Assembly: GCA_037178625.1 (NCBI GenBank)
Contig: CM074127.1
Span: 3,596,001-3,660,000, forward strand
DNA: 64,000 bases
Origin: Skeletonema tropicum
Taxonomy: Eukaryota > Bacillariophyta > Thalassiosirophyceae > Thalassiosirales > Thalassiosiraceae
Reading direction: 5' to 3'
Each line of letters opens with the position of its first letter. Within the stretch, counting starts at the first letter, position 1. The notes under the pieces are model-generated. The model saw only the letters and a list, made by a program, of their open reading frames with translations, ran no database searches and had not been told where the DNA came from. This document shows, in pieces, positions 20,501 to 31,700 of this stretch. The position numbers were made by a program, and so were the translations under genes.

Positions 20501-21276
20501 ATTTCTCGGTCTCTTCGTTGTTGCTTCGGGTAGCTCATCAACGGTCTCCACACTCTCCTTCTCTGGATGTTTACGCGGCCTTCCTCTCTTCCGTTTTGTG
20601 GGAACCTCATCAGTTGTATCAATTTGATTTTGCTTCTTTGCAATCTTCTCTTTCGGTTTCTTTGCAATCTTCTCCTTCGGCTTAGTTGTTAAATTCTCCT
20701 CTACTCGCTGAGCTCTCCTTCGACGAGGACGAGTACCATCATCAGTATCAATCAAACCCTCCGCAGTGGCAGTTGTGTATTCCAAATCGTTGCGTGGCAC
20801 GTTACTCACTTTGCCTCCTAAAATGTATTCGATATCATATATTGGTTCGGAAGTAGATTGATCGACGGTAGCTTCCTCGGCGTAGCGAATACGAGCAATC
20901 CTAGCCAGCCCACCTTGAATACGGCCAGATCTTTGTCTGCATATCGAAGAGGATGATTTATTTGTTAGTTGCAACATCCATTGGGTGAGGGAAGAGACAC
21001 CACAAAAGTGACACAATAAAAAACTTACTCATTTGATAGGCGGACAAGATCACCTCTCCGTAGAATTTGTCTACCCCCAGGACTCTTCGCGGGACTTGGA
21101 ATTGAGTCACTCTTATTTGATCTGGATGGCGACGATGGCGTCGGAACAGTGCCCCCCGCTGCCGCATCATCATCACTCCCCTTATTAGAAGACGAGGCAG
21201 CAGCATCGGATGATGAAGTAGCTCTTGCCGGCGTTGACGCAAAGTTCTTCTTACGAGGTATATGGAATTCTTCCAT
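11575..21276 (-). CDS. ATXR3/SDG2-type SET-domain histone methyltransferase with HMG, CW and homeodomain-like modules (frame-broken model)
   Basis: ATG at 21276; stop TGA at 11577-11575. Two introns are readable: 20937-21028 and 14131-14324. The second has a GTGAGT donor. In order: a Tudor-like segment with YDIEYILGG near 20830; an AT-hook KRGRPRKHP near 20570; a pre-SET region; the SET core (GEVYPAWRW, SFSHSCSPTCEVRV, EELTFDYNAVTES, post-SET CLCGHKNCRG); an HMG box (17185-17415); a region shared with plant ATXR3 C-termini (GCVSLPPL near 14945); a CW zinc finger; three more KN-like modules; Gln/Pro and Gln/His tracts. ATXR3 deposits H3K4 methylation and CW fingers read it. The frame breaks near 18845, 18312, 18148, 16250, 13422, 12600-12720 and 11763; all but the 12.6-kb one are cured by dropping one base. 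Residues on both sides stay conserved, so errors look likelier than decay. Exact exon structure after 13.4 kb is uncertain. Confidence 0.8.
11968..12360. repeat. TGC/TGATGA trinucleotide tract coding poly-Gln/His
   Basis: About 390 bp of triplet repeats (tgctgctgatga and variants); on the minus strand it encodes an almost pure Gln/His tract near the C-terminus of the chromatin protein. The other frames give long artefactual open frames of poly-Asp/Ala, poly-Leu/Met and poly-Ser/Ile. Confidence 0.9.
13291..13487. repeat. GGCTGCGGTTGT minisatellite coding Gln-Pro repeat
   Basis: A 6/12-bp repeat encoding alternating Gln-Pro on the minus strand. The phase changes at ggctgcggctggttgtgg (about 13411-13428), which switches the protein from Gln/Pro to Ala/Thr; dropping one base restores Gln/Pro. 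Confidence 0.88.
14388..14535 (-). other. CW-type zinc finger
   Basis: The four zinc cysteines and aromatic-cage tryptophans of a CW domain are visible: W-x-QC-x4-C-x-KWRKLP, then FYC, and NIWNPNRQTC. CW domains bind methylated H3K4. The intron donor at 14324 lies about 22 codons after the last cysteine. Confidence 0.88.
17740..18323 (-). other. SET and post-SET catalytic core of the ATXR3-like protein
   Basis: The AdoMet and lysine-channel motifs are present: GEVYPAWRW, then NHS-equivalent SFSHSCSPTC, then ELTFDYNAVTES, then the post-SET cluster CLCGHKNC. The segment is interrupted by one apparent extra base in the C-run at 18147-18149; dropping it gives a continuous NLPDFYNMAMERP across the junction. 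This order and spacing match plant ATXR3 rather than ATX or ASH1 types. Confidence 0.85.
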
Positions 21277-22078
21277 GGTTTATGATAGGTTTTGAAAATA
21301 TAGGGTGCTCTTATTTGTAGGTGATTTTCAATTCAAATGCAATGTCATTGGCTGTTGTGCAGTTAGTACGAAGTGTCGTTAGGATGATATTATGTGTACC
21401 TGAATTGAGAGATGTAAACAAACAAAATTTATATAGTCAGCGTGAGCATCATGAAAAAGTGTGCACATGACGCCTCATCTGATTCATAACAGCGTCACAT
21501 AAAATTCGCAGCGACAATCTACTTCAAAAAGGTGCCACCTTTGATGATGCATCGGACATGACACAAAAATCATATATCACCTACTCACTGAATAGCTCCA
21601 AAATCACAGTTTTGTGCACGAGAAGGTAATAATATTGTTCTCTATCCTCCTCTGGTGGCGTTGACAATATTAAAAAACTGCGCCTACTTCAGGAGCACAG
21701 TGAAGCTCTTTGACAACGGCAATATCCTCGGGAGATGGTTCATCAAGGCGTGCAACCTCGTGCAACGATGGAAAAGAAAGTGGTCGCGGTCGCAGTGATC
21801 ATGATTTGATTTTTGATTTTTTGATACATTTTAAAAACTTTATTTTAAAATATCGGAAAGTGATGGAGAAATGCAAACGCGTCAAGAAAGTTCGTGCTTG
21901 AAAATGGCGAGGCAACATTCACGTGATTCGTCGGCAGCATTTTTTGCATGAACGGACAACGGACTTGCCATCAAGGCCCGAGTGCAGTGTAGTTGGATAA
22001 GATAGAAGTACGTTGTAGGTTGGTCATTATTCATTGCCATTGTGTTGATCGACGGCTACCATACATCCAATAATCATC
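21277..22078. other. Divergent intergenic region, 802 bp
   Basis: Lies between the chromatin gene (-) and the START-like gene (+). It is AT-rich, with only a 63-codon frame at 21710-21901 that lacks protein-like composition. I see no RNA gene or repeat; both promoters must be here. Confidence 0.4.
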
Positions 22079-23320
22079 ATGGGATTCGGTGGCAAGAAGA
22101 AGTCGAAAAGAAAGTCAAAGAAGGAGCTCGCAAAGGCAAAGTCTTTACACTCCTCACTCGATGACAGAGATGACGTCGTTAGCAGGCGCGTGTCCTGCAT
22201 CTCTTTGGGCACCGGAAGCTTCACTGCCACCGGCGTTCTAATCACAAAATCGTGCCGCAATCATGGCGGCATGGGGGACGACTTAACAAGTGATGAAAGT
22301 CCAACTTCCTCCTATGAAGACGCGCAGCTATCCCCTGTCAACGAGGTGGAGCACTCTCGGTCTCGGTCGCCCAGCATTTTCATTCGGACGGCTGACCTTC
22401 CCACGATGAGAGAGAGTGCGAGCTCATTCATGCGGTTGTCATCTTCTGAGATTGCTGAAAGTGATTGGGTAGATCATATTCATAAACCATCGTCGACGCC
22501 ACCGCTGCCATCTATTGACAACGATCCTAGTGAAAGTTGGGTAGCTTTGGACGATGGATATGGTAACAAAGCACCACTCACAACAGTGGCAATGAAGGCG
22601 TTAGTATCTGCTGGTTTGGAGGCATCTTTAGATCAAAACATGTGGACAGCCAACGGGCCGACATCAAAGCTCTTGAAAAGCGGTGATTGGGATGACACTG
22701 TCTTTGTTTCGTACGATAAACAGCAACCGATACCTGCTCCTCATGCCAGGGGTACAAAGGGGGAGATGGACGTTCTCGTATGGAGTGGAACGTTCAGTCA
22801 TAAATACTATGGATCTGATCTTCCAGCAATACGATGCGAGGCTATTGTCAACATGAGCCCAAAGTCGCTTGCCAACTTACTTGTTGACTCCAACCGAGTA
22901 AAGGAATACAACAAAATGAGCATCGGGAGAGACGATATTGTTGTGTTTCAAGACGACGAAACGTGCGTCACAAAGGTCGTGTGTGGACGGAGCAAACCAC
23001 CGATGCTGGGCAAAATCTTACAATTGAAAACACTGTTGCACATGGAAGCATTGCCAGGTGGGGCTCAGAATGGATATGTCGTAGCTTCAAGAGCTATATC
23101 CCACGCAGATGATGCCGAAGCTGGTGCTGACCCGAAGGTCATTCACAGTGAAATGCTAATGGGGTTGAATATCATTCGAGCAGTTGAAGGTGAACCAAAC
23201 CGATGTGTCTTGATTAATGTCAATCACTTGATGTCACCTATGATTCCAATGTTTATGGCAAAGAAATTAGGATTGTCGTCAGCAGTTAACTTCATCAATG
23301 ATATTAGGTCGCTCTGTTGA
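22079..23320 (+). CDS. START-like lipid-binding domain protein
   Basis: Intact 413-residue frame from the ATG at 22079. The first about 20 residues are strongly basic (GGKKKSKRKSKKEL). Residues about 60-220 are Ser-rich and probably disordered. From about 225 the sequence has the START/SRPBCC layout: VLVWSGTFSHKYYG, IRCEAIVNMSPKSLANLLVD, RVKEYNKMSIGRDDIVVFQ, VVCGRSKPPMLGKILQLK, a GYVVASRAISH strand, RCVLINVNHLMSPMIPMF and a final amphipathic helix. START domains bind lipids or sterols in a hydrophobic cavity; the ligand cannot be predicted. No membrane segment. It is followed directly by the satellite region. Confidence 0.65.
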   Translation: MGFGGKKKSKRKSKKELAKAKSLHSSLDDRDDVVSRRVSCISLGTGSFTATGVLITKSCRNHGGMGDDLTSDESPTSSYEDAQLSPVNEVEHSRSRSPSIFIRTADLPTMRESASSFMRLSSSEIAESDWVDHIHKPSSTPPLPSIDNDPSESWVALDDGYGNKAPLTTVAMKALVSAGLEASLDQNMWTANGPTSKLLKSGDWDDTVFVSYDKQQPIPAPHARGTKGEMDVLVWSGTFSHKYYGSDLPAIRCEAIVNMSPKSLANLLVDSNRVKEYNKMSIGRDDIVVFQDDETCVTKVVCGRSKPPMLGKILQLKTLLHMEALPGGAQNGYVVASRAISHADDAEAGADPKVIHSEMLMGLNIIRAVEGEPNRCVLINVNHLMSPMIPMFMAKKLGLSSAVNFINDIRSLC

Positions 23321-23514
23321 AAGTGAATAAATTAAATGTAAATAAACGTGAACAATAGTCAAAACATGAGACAGGGACGAACCTACCTTAGCCATCATCA
23401 CGTCTGATCGTAAAATACACAGTAAATAATTTGAATATGGCACTCATTAGGTCAAGAAGATAGCTTCGCAAATAATCAAGCAATCCGTCAGGGCAGTGCT
23501 CATATACTTTTATG

Positions 23515-25600
23515 AACCGTAACCGAAAAAATGGGCCACTAGAAACGGTTCATGCGCTATTGAAAGCGTTAGAAAAAACATAAATTTTGAATGAGGTGCT
23601 GTCATCAGCAATATTTGGCACTATTTATCAAATCATGAAATGAGAAGATTTGATTTCAGACAAGCACTTCATCTGAAAAGTGATTAAAAGCTAATCTGCT
23701 ATCGTAAACAAATATAATAGGCCACTAGAAAATCATCTCGTACAAAAATTGACGAAGATAGATACGATTTCGGGAGAATGGGGTGCTGCTGGCCAGCTCA
23801 CACTGGACCTCTCACATCAGCTACGAGGTTGTAGCATCGCATCTATAGTTGCCATCCTACTGAGCAGTACAAATGAGCTTGTCTAGTATCACCGCCGACT
23901 ATAATGGGCCACTTGAAGCGGCTCATACCCATACCGACGAAGATAGATACGATTTGATTTCGGCAGAATGTGGTGCTGCTGGCCAGCCCACACTGGACCT
24001 CTCACTCAGCTACGAGGTTGTAACATCAAACTCTACTGACGCTAGTCGTCTGAGCGGTAAACCTGAGCTTGTCTAGTATCACCATATGGCACTGAAGCGG
24101 CTCATACCCATACTGACGAAGATATATACGATTTGGTAGAATGTGGTGCTGCCGGCCAGCCCACACTGGACCTCTCACATCAGCTACGAGGTAGGTTGTA
24201 GCATCGCTTCTATGCAGGCCATCCTACTGAGCAGTACAAATGAGCTTGTCTAGTATTCACCGACGACTAGAATGGGCCACTAGAAGCGGCTCATGCCCAT
24301 ACTGACAAAGATAGATAGGATTTCGGCAGAATGTGGTGCTGCCGTCCAGCCCACACTGGACCTCTCACATCAGCTACGAGGTTGTAGCATTGCTTCCTCC
24401 TACGCTAGTCGACTGAGCAGTAAAACTGAGCTTGTCTAGTATCACCGGCCGACTATAATGGGCCACTAGAAGCGGCTCATACTCATACTGACGAAGATAG
24501 ATACGATTTCGGCAGAATGTGGTGCTGCTAGCGAGCCCACACTGGACCTCTCACTCAGCTACGAGGTAGGTTGTAGCATCGCTTCTATAGTTGCCATCCT
24601 ACTGAGCAGTACAAATGAGCTTGTATGGTATCACCGCCGACTAGAATAGGCCACTAGAAGCGGCTCATGCCCATACTGACGAAGATAGATACGATTTCGG
24701 CAGAATGTGGTGCTGCCGGCCAGCCCACACAGGACCTCTCACATCAGCCACGAGGTTGTAGCATCGCTTCTATGTATGCCATGCTACTGAGCAGTACAAA
24801 TGAGCTTGTCTAGTATCACGGCCGACTATAATGGGCCACTAGAAGCGGCTCATGCCCATACCGACGAAGATAGATACGAAATGTGGTACTGCCGGCCAGC
24901 CCACACAGGACCTCTCACATGAGCTACGAGGTTGTAGCATCGCTTCTATGTATGCCATGCTACTGAACAGTACAAATGAGCTTGTTTAGTATCACCGCCG
25001 ACTTTAATGGGCCACTAGAAGCGGCTCATGCCCATACTGACGGCGATAGATAGGATTTCGGCAGAATGTGGTGCTGCCGGCCTGCCCACACTGGACCTCT
25101 CACATCAGCTACGAGGTAGGTTGTAGCATCGCTTCTATGCATGCCATCCTACTGAGCAATACAAATGAGCTTGTCTAGTATCACCGCCGACTATAATGGG
25201 CCACTAGAAGCGGCTCATACCCATACCGACGAAGATAGATACGATTTAGTAGAATGTGGTGCTGCTGGCCAGCCCGCACTGGACCTCTCACATCAGCTAC
25301 GAGGTTGTAGCATCGCTTCTACGGACGCTAGTCGTCTGAGCGGTACAAATGAGCTTGTCTAGTATCACCGCCGACTATAATGGGCCACTAGAAGCGGCTC
25401 ATACCCATTCCGACGAAGATAGATACGATTTGGTGGAATGGGGTGCTGCTGGCCAACCCACACTGGACCTCTCACTCAGCTACGAGGTTGTAACATCGAC
25501 TCTACGGACGCTAGTCGTCTGAGCGGTACAAATGAGCTTGTCTAGTATCACCTCTGTCTTTATGTTTTCGTAGCGAAGTATAATTGGCCACTAGGACGGA
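23515..25600. repeat. Satellite array, about ten units of 173-190 bp
   Basis: A unit containing gggccactagaagcggctca, gaagatagatacgattt, ggtgctgctggccagcccac, tggacctctcacatcagcta and tgagcttgtctagtatcacc repeats ten times. The ggtgctgc anchor falls at about 23782, 23972, 24145, 24335, 24521, 24709, 24885, 25070, 25258 and 25442, giving spacings of 190, 173, 190, 186, 188, 176, 185, 188 and 184 bp. Degenerate copies of the ggccactag block occur at about 23530, 23718 and 25583. Spacings are not multiples of three and the units change frame, so the short open frames inside (23873-24076, 25165-25362) are not genes. Confidence 0.92.
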
Positions 25601-25760
25601 ATTTGCTTTTTGAAGTTTTACACGAGGCTTCATCATCGCTTCTTCATGTTGAACTCGTCTTCTTAGTTTTGAGTATTTACTTTAAGTGCGTTGTTTGAGT
25701 GTTACAATTCACTAAGTATGAGTCAATGTGATATTTGTTTGTTTTTAGTAGACGATTCTT

Positions 25761-28700
25761 TCATAAAGGAGCGCTGCATGATACAGACGATGAGTATTTT
25801 CCACTTCCTACCGAGTTGCGTGCGAGTATTCTTGCGTAGTACATTCTTCCTGGGTATAAATTATCCAAATTTGTTTGTATTCCTGGAATCGTTACGATTC
25901 TACTATCAGTTCCAGTGTAATCAGGACGTTCATTCACTTCCAGCTCATACTCTGCTATATCTTCGCCTCCGTTTGTTTGAGGGAGACTTCCACCGTACGG
26001 AGTTGGGCAATCTTTATCGCTGAAACATGGTATTCCATGGTTTGGCACGTTCGGCCTTTGCCAAGAAAATTCAATGACTCCTGTCGAGTCTCCAGGAAGA
26101 CATTCTAATGAGTATGGAATACCTGGGATCTGCACTCGTGGGAAGGCCCAACTTGGATTGGACCTTTGCGCTTGACTGGAACCAGCTGAGTTGATTGCAT
26201 ACACCCTCAAGTAGTAAGATTTCTCTTGAGACAATAAATCAACAGTGTAGCTTCGTGAAGTCGGTCCAAGGTCCACATATCCTTTGTTTGGAGGCTGCGA
26301 CGCTGACACAAATTGGGGGTTTGTGTCCCACTCGACTCTGTATTTAGCTATTGAGTCTCCACCATCGGATAGAGGTGGGCTCCATCCAATAGTCAACATA
26401 CTATCACTTGTAACACCAAGCCGAACGTTTGTGGGTGGTGAAGGTTTTTGGTGTGGATTTAGTGAAGATGGAGTTGATGCTTGACTGATGCCGTATCCTT
26501 GGCTATTCATAGCCATCACTCTAACGTAGTAGTAAACACCAGTTGATAGACCTTCAATGTTTTTGAAGAATGGACTACCGCCTGCAAGATAATCATGCGT
26601 TGAAGATTCAGCGTTAGCAAAGTCACTGCTAGTGCTCCATTCAATCTTATAATTTGTAATGGTATCACCACCATTGTCTGAGGGAGAGCCAAACATGACC
26701 CTAAGTTGAGTAGCAGAAATAACTTCAAGCGTTACGCCTGTCGGTGCTGCTGGTACTACCATCGGTGCTACCGAATTTTCATCATTGTTTGGAAGAGAGT
26801 AACCTTCCTTGTTCCTCGCGCTCACTCTTGCATAATAATGGAGTCCTTTGACCAAACCGCCGAGACTGGGCACTACAAGAGGTCCTGTGCAGGAGGTGTA
26901 CGTTTTCCCACTGTTCAATAAACTCACTGCGACCTGCCCAGTTCCAGTGGTCGTGGTGAGCGAATTACTGTGAACTCGAAGGGCAAAATCTCTCTCAGCT
27001 GGCTGAGCGTCATCCAAGAATGTTACTCTCCAAATGAAACCATTCTGTGCATTCGGCCCATCACGATCGATAAAGACTCCTTTCACAATTGCAGGGATAA
27101 GATCTTCGAGCTTATTCTGTAGACTTCCACTCTTTGCCTCAGAGTCGACCGGACATAAATCCTCGTTGAGATGGCAATGGATTCTAGAAGAGAGTGGGCT
27201 TCCACGGCCGCCATAGTATCTTGTTGTAGAAATTTGAATCCCATCATCGCCAATAAATGCCTCAGTAAGAGTTGCAGATGTACCAGCCACAGATTGTACT
27301 TGATAATACTTGTATGACATGCTTTGGCCAGAGAAACGAAGTCTATCCCCCGGAAATAATATGCCCTCTATTCTTGTGGGTGGTATCGTAGCAAGAACGT
27401 CACTATTTGCTGTAGTCGAAAAAGTTGGAAGAAGCTCTTCCGAAATGCCAGTTTCGTTACTTGCGAGAGCAACCGCGTCATAAGGTATAGGTGCTGTTGT
27501 TGATGTAAATCCATCCACTTCTAATTCTAGTTGAAAACTTCCGCCACTAATGACACCGCCATTCCCATCGGTAGAAGTTTCGATTTGCCACTCTGTCCGC
27601 CTATTATTTGACGGGCAATGAAAGTCCTGAACGATGGGATAATCGAAAGATGGCGTTGGATCGAGCTCCACTCGATATAACAAGATATCACTGCCACCGT
27701 TACTTGTGGGCGCATCAAAATCAACAATGAGACTATCACTAAAGCCCGTATTCACGCTTAGTGCAACATTTTGTGGACTCTCTGGAGCTTGGAGTGGCGG
27801 AGAAACAGATGGAGGGAGAGGCTCGAGCCGTTTACTTAGACCATGCACGGAATTACTCGCAGAAACAGCGACAAAGTATTCTTTACCAGTCTGCAGCCCT
27901 GTGATTTCATATGATTCTATCGACGAATCCAAAATTCCTGAGTTGCTGTATTGTACTGGAAGCTCACCAGGGATCGTCGCGCTTGCTTTATTATTCAATA
28001 CATTCATTGCATTGTTCCCGTCATAGACCACGACATCAACTTCACCTTCAGTGGATGCTAAATGTGCCGAATCGATCACAAGTGCTTCCACGTTGCCAGG
28101 GTTGGAAACAAAATGAATTTCATAGTGATGAATTAAATCTGCTCCCGTTCCAACAAGAGCTGTATCAACACTATCATTCTGCATGACATCCACCTCGCCT
28201 ATTGTACTGAGTTGTTCGAGTGCATTCTTGATGTAGCTGGCGCTTGCGTGAAGAGGAACGAAGCTAGACCACTCCGAACCCGCGAACTTGAGGCGATAAT
28301 GTCCAGATACTACTCCCTTCCCCGTGACTTGCAAGTATTGAACCTCTGTCAGACCACCCTGTCTCTGACCATCTTGTAGCGTTGATACTGTGATCAAAGG
28401 AGATCCCGAATCTCCGTTACTCATTACACTCGCAGAGAGACTGACCATATCACCATCGGAGATTGACCTTTCTGGATTGCCCCCAAACGTTATCCTCCAC
28501 TCAAAGCCATTCGAAATGTCACTTCGTGTCACCTCTACATCACCTATCAACATCAAATCATTAGATTCATCCCAGCCAAGATTGAGAAGTTCTCGTCGGA
28601 CAAGACTCGCAGGTGCATTCCACGGCAAGTTTGGCGTCTCCTTCTTGACAGTTGGAGTTGGACTGAAGCTGAGTGAAAACGTTGTATCGAACAGCTGTGA

Positions 28701-31700
28701 ACTATACTGCAGGCGCACAAGCTGAATTTCGGACACCGTATCTTCCTTCGTCCACCATTCTACCAAATATCCATTGACTGGATAGCCTCCATTTGAAGAA
28801 GGGGCAGTCCAGACAATATTTGCAGTGGTAATAGGAAATTCACTTGCCTCAAGCGTTGTAAGAGTGGCTGTTTCAGGGGGGTTTGATGGTCCAGAGGGCA
28901 CTCCAGAGATTATTTCTGACTCTGCTCCAGCTCCTACACTGTTTATTGCAAACATTTTGAGGAAGTAAAGTTCTCCGGCAACGACTTTTGGTGTCGTGGG
29001 TGTAAAATCAAAAACATACTTGCCGCCGCTATCAGGAATGACGGAAGCAATACTCGACGCTACTACCAACGTGTTGGGAGAAGAAAAGTCCTCGGAGGTG
29101 TCATACACGACGGCAAAATCTGATATAAGTTTGCCACCTTCTCTTTGAGGCCACTTGAATAACACCTGGAAACTTTCACGTCCAAGGACCAATAGCTCCA
29201 AAGATGTTGGTGGGTCAGGAACTTGGTCAGATGTCACGGCGGACACACTCGCTGACCACCGAGTGTTATCCATAGGAACTCCAGAAGGATGATAAAGAAA
29301 CTGAACAGGGACAGAATTTCTTGCAGCTACTCGCACATAGTAGGACTCTGTTTCATCCAGTCCACATAATTCATGGCGATAAGGCGGAGGAGAGCTCGGA
29401 GAAATCGCGCACGACCCATACCCAACACTACCGCAAGATGCCGAATCAGACTCTGCTCCCGAAAAAGACTCGTTTTCATCCCATTGAATGATGTAGGAGC
29501 TAACCATGTAATCGTAAAGAGGAGGATCGAACGAAACCTCAAGACAAGTCCCAGAAATTGCTGTCACATACACATTCTCAGGCGCAGTTGGTATTCCACG
29601 AGGGATCTCGGAGATAGAGTCACTGTAATCACTCCACCCTATTTCATTCATTGATTTCGCTCGAATGTAATATTCCGTTCCAGGTGAAAGCGAAGAGGCA
29701 TACACACATTTGTTGCAATCTTTTGGAGCAATCTCAATTGCTGCCTCTCTTGGCAGTATATGATGCTTTGGTGCTGTCAATGGCTTTATATCTCCATCAA
29801 CTTTCAGCAAAGAAACAGTCCATTCATATCCTCCTGTCCAAACTTGTAAGTCCCACGCGCGAAGATCACTATCGCCGACATATGATGCTTTTATTGTCGA
29901 GTCATCAATAGATGCAATGTCAAAGTTTTCACTCACACCATCATAGTATGATGATACCCGCTGCCATTTGTCTCCGATTTGGATTAGTTCATTCGCTTTT
30001 ATACCTTTTTCTGAGAAATTGCATGGACTACATGATGCACTGCATTCGATTGAAGAAGACCCAACAGATACATCAACGCAAACTCCAGGAACAGATTGGT
30101 GCGCAAAGGCTCTGGTAACACTGGCCGTGTCTATCCCTGGGAGATCTTCCAATATGAAACGAAGGTCATCTGCACTGGCATGAGCATTTATCGGCTCACT
30201 CCGACTTCCATCGTATTCGATATTAAAATATCCGCCCACATAATTTAAAGGCTTGATGCCAGTATACATTGTGCGAATTATTTGCACCGAATAATCAGGT
30301 GAGTGTCTTAAAACATGTGTTGAAGCTCCTCCAAAATCGGAGGTCGGACTCAGTTCAATCAAATCTTCAATAATCGGACTCCCGCAGAAAGCTCGCCTGA
30401 CATCGGATGAAGAACAACCTCTTGGACGGACCAAGCTAAGATGGAGAGAACTTCTAGAAGCAACGCTTCCCTTAAAAAGTTCTGTCACAGAAATAGCTGC
30501 ACCCAGTCCTGTTAAATTGGAATGGTCGAAATTGAGTAATGGGGCGTCTCCCATTTCGGCGTCCAAAAACGTAATTTGAAAAGTGCGACCAAGCTCCGAA
30601 TCAGTATTACCGCTTGTATATACTTCCACACTTCCTATTCCGTCCAAGGCTTCAAGCGCAGCAGCCAGTGTCTCAGCATCCACGTCAAAGGGCAACAGGG
30701 TTGTGGTGTCGTCTTCAAACGACAGAGCAAAAGATCCTCCCAATTCATTTCCCTTCGTGCTTTCAACAACAGATATCGTCGCTCCTTTACCAGTGAGCGA
30801 GCTTGAAGCACGAAGGATCGGAACGTCACCATTGCTTTCACTGAACGTCACATTCCACGTATATCCTCCCTGACCATCTGCATGCGACCTCGTCACGTCC
30901 ACGCTTCCAACCCCAGGTATCTTACTAATAGCAGACTCCAATTCAAATGGACTTGCATCATGCGTTATTGCATCAGATGATTCGAGATAAAAATTTCCTT
31001 GGATCTCATTTGCATCCATGACCGTGCTTGTTTGGCAAGATACCAGCGATGTTGTTTGCGGTTGGTTGCACACGAGCAGAGGTAGGTTTCCATCCTCATC
31101 ACCATATGTTATTGTGAATGTCAAGCCATTCAATGAGGTTTCCAAACTCTCTGCAACTTGAGCTTCCTGAATACTCATAGGAAGTGCTGCAAGGATAGAA
31201 TTCCTGATGACCATCGAAGATTCACTGGTTGGAGCGCCAGGTAAAGTATGCTCTCCATCGTACTTTGAAACAACTCGAACGATTGCTATTGCGTCAGGTA
31301 TTTCACTCACTTGTTTCAAGGCATGATTGTGATATGCTTTGGGAGGATTGCAGCTGTTCGGCTCAACTACATAGAAGTTGGTTCCTTGGAGAGGCATGAA
31401 TCCCATCGCATCTAATGTTCCTGTCGTATGCATAGCATTGCCATCAAAGTACACCACGAATCCATTTCCATCACTACGATTATCAACGCGTACTGAGTCA
31501 ATGTTTGCAAGGGTCTCTAATGCTATCTCCAACTCTACGGGTCCCGCATCCCAGGAGATGCAAGGTGTTAACAATTCTTGTGCCAAATGGGTCAGGCTCA
31601 GTTGAAACTCTCCTTCCACGATTTGCACGTTCGAATCAATTTCCAATTCAACACGTGGCGTGTCTGTTCCAAGCGCGAATGATTCATTCTCGGTCCAAAT

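Noticed and set aside
23873..25362. Short proteins within the satellite (65-67 codons)
   Set aside because: Unit spacings are not multiples of three and frames are not kept from unit to unit.
23515..25600. CRISPR-like array
   Set aside because: Units of 173-190 bp repeat along their whole length, with no short repeat/unique spacer alternation.
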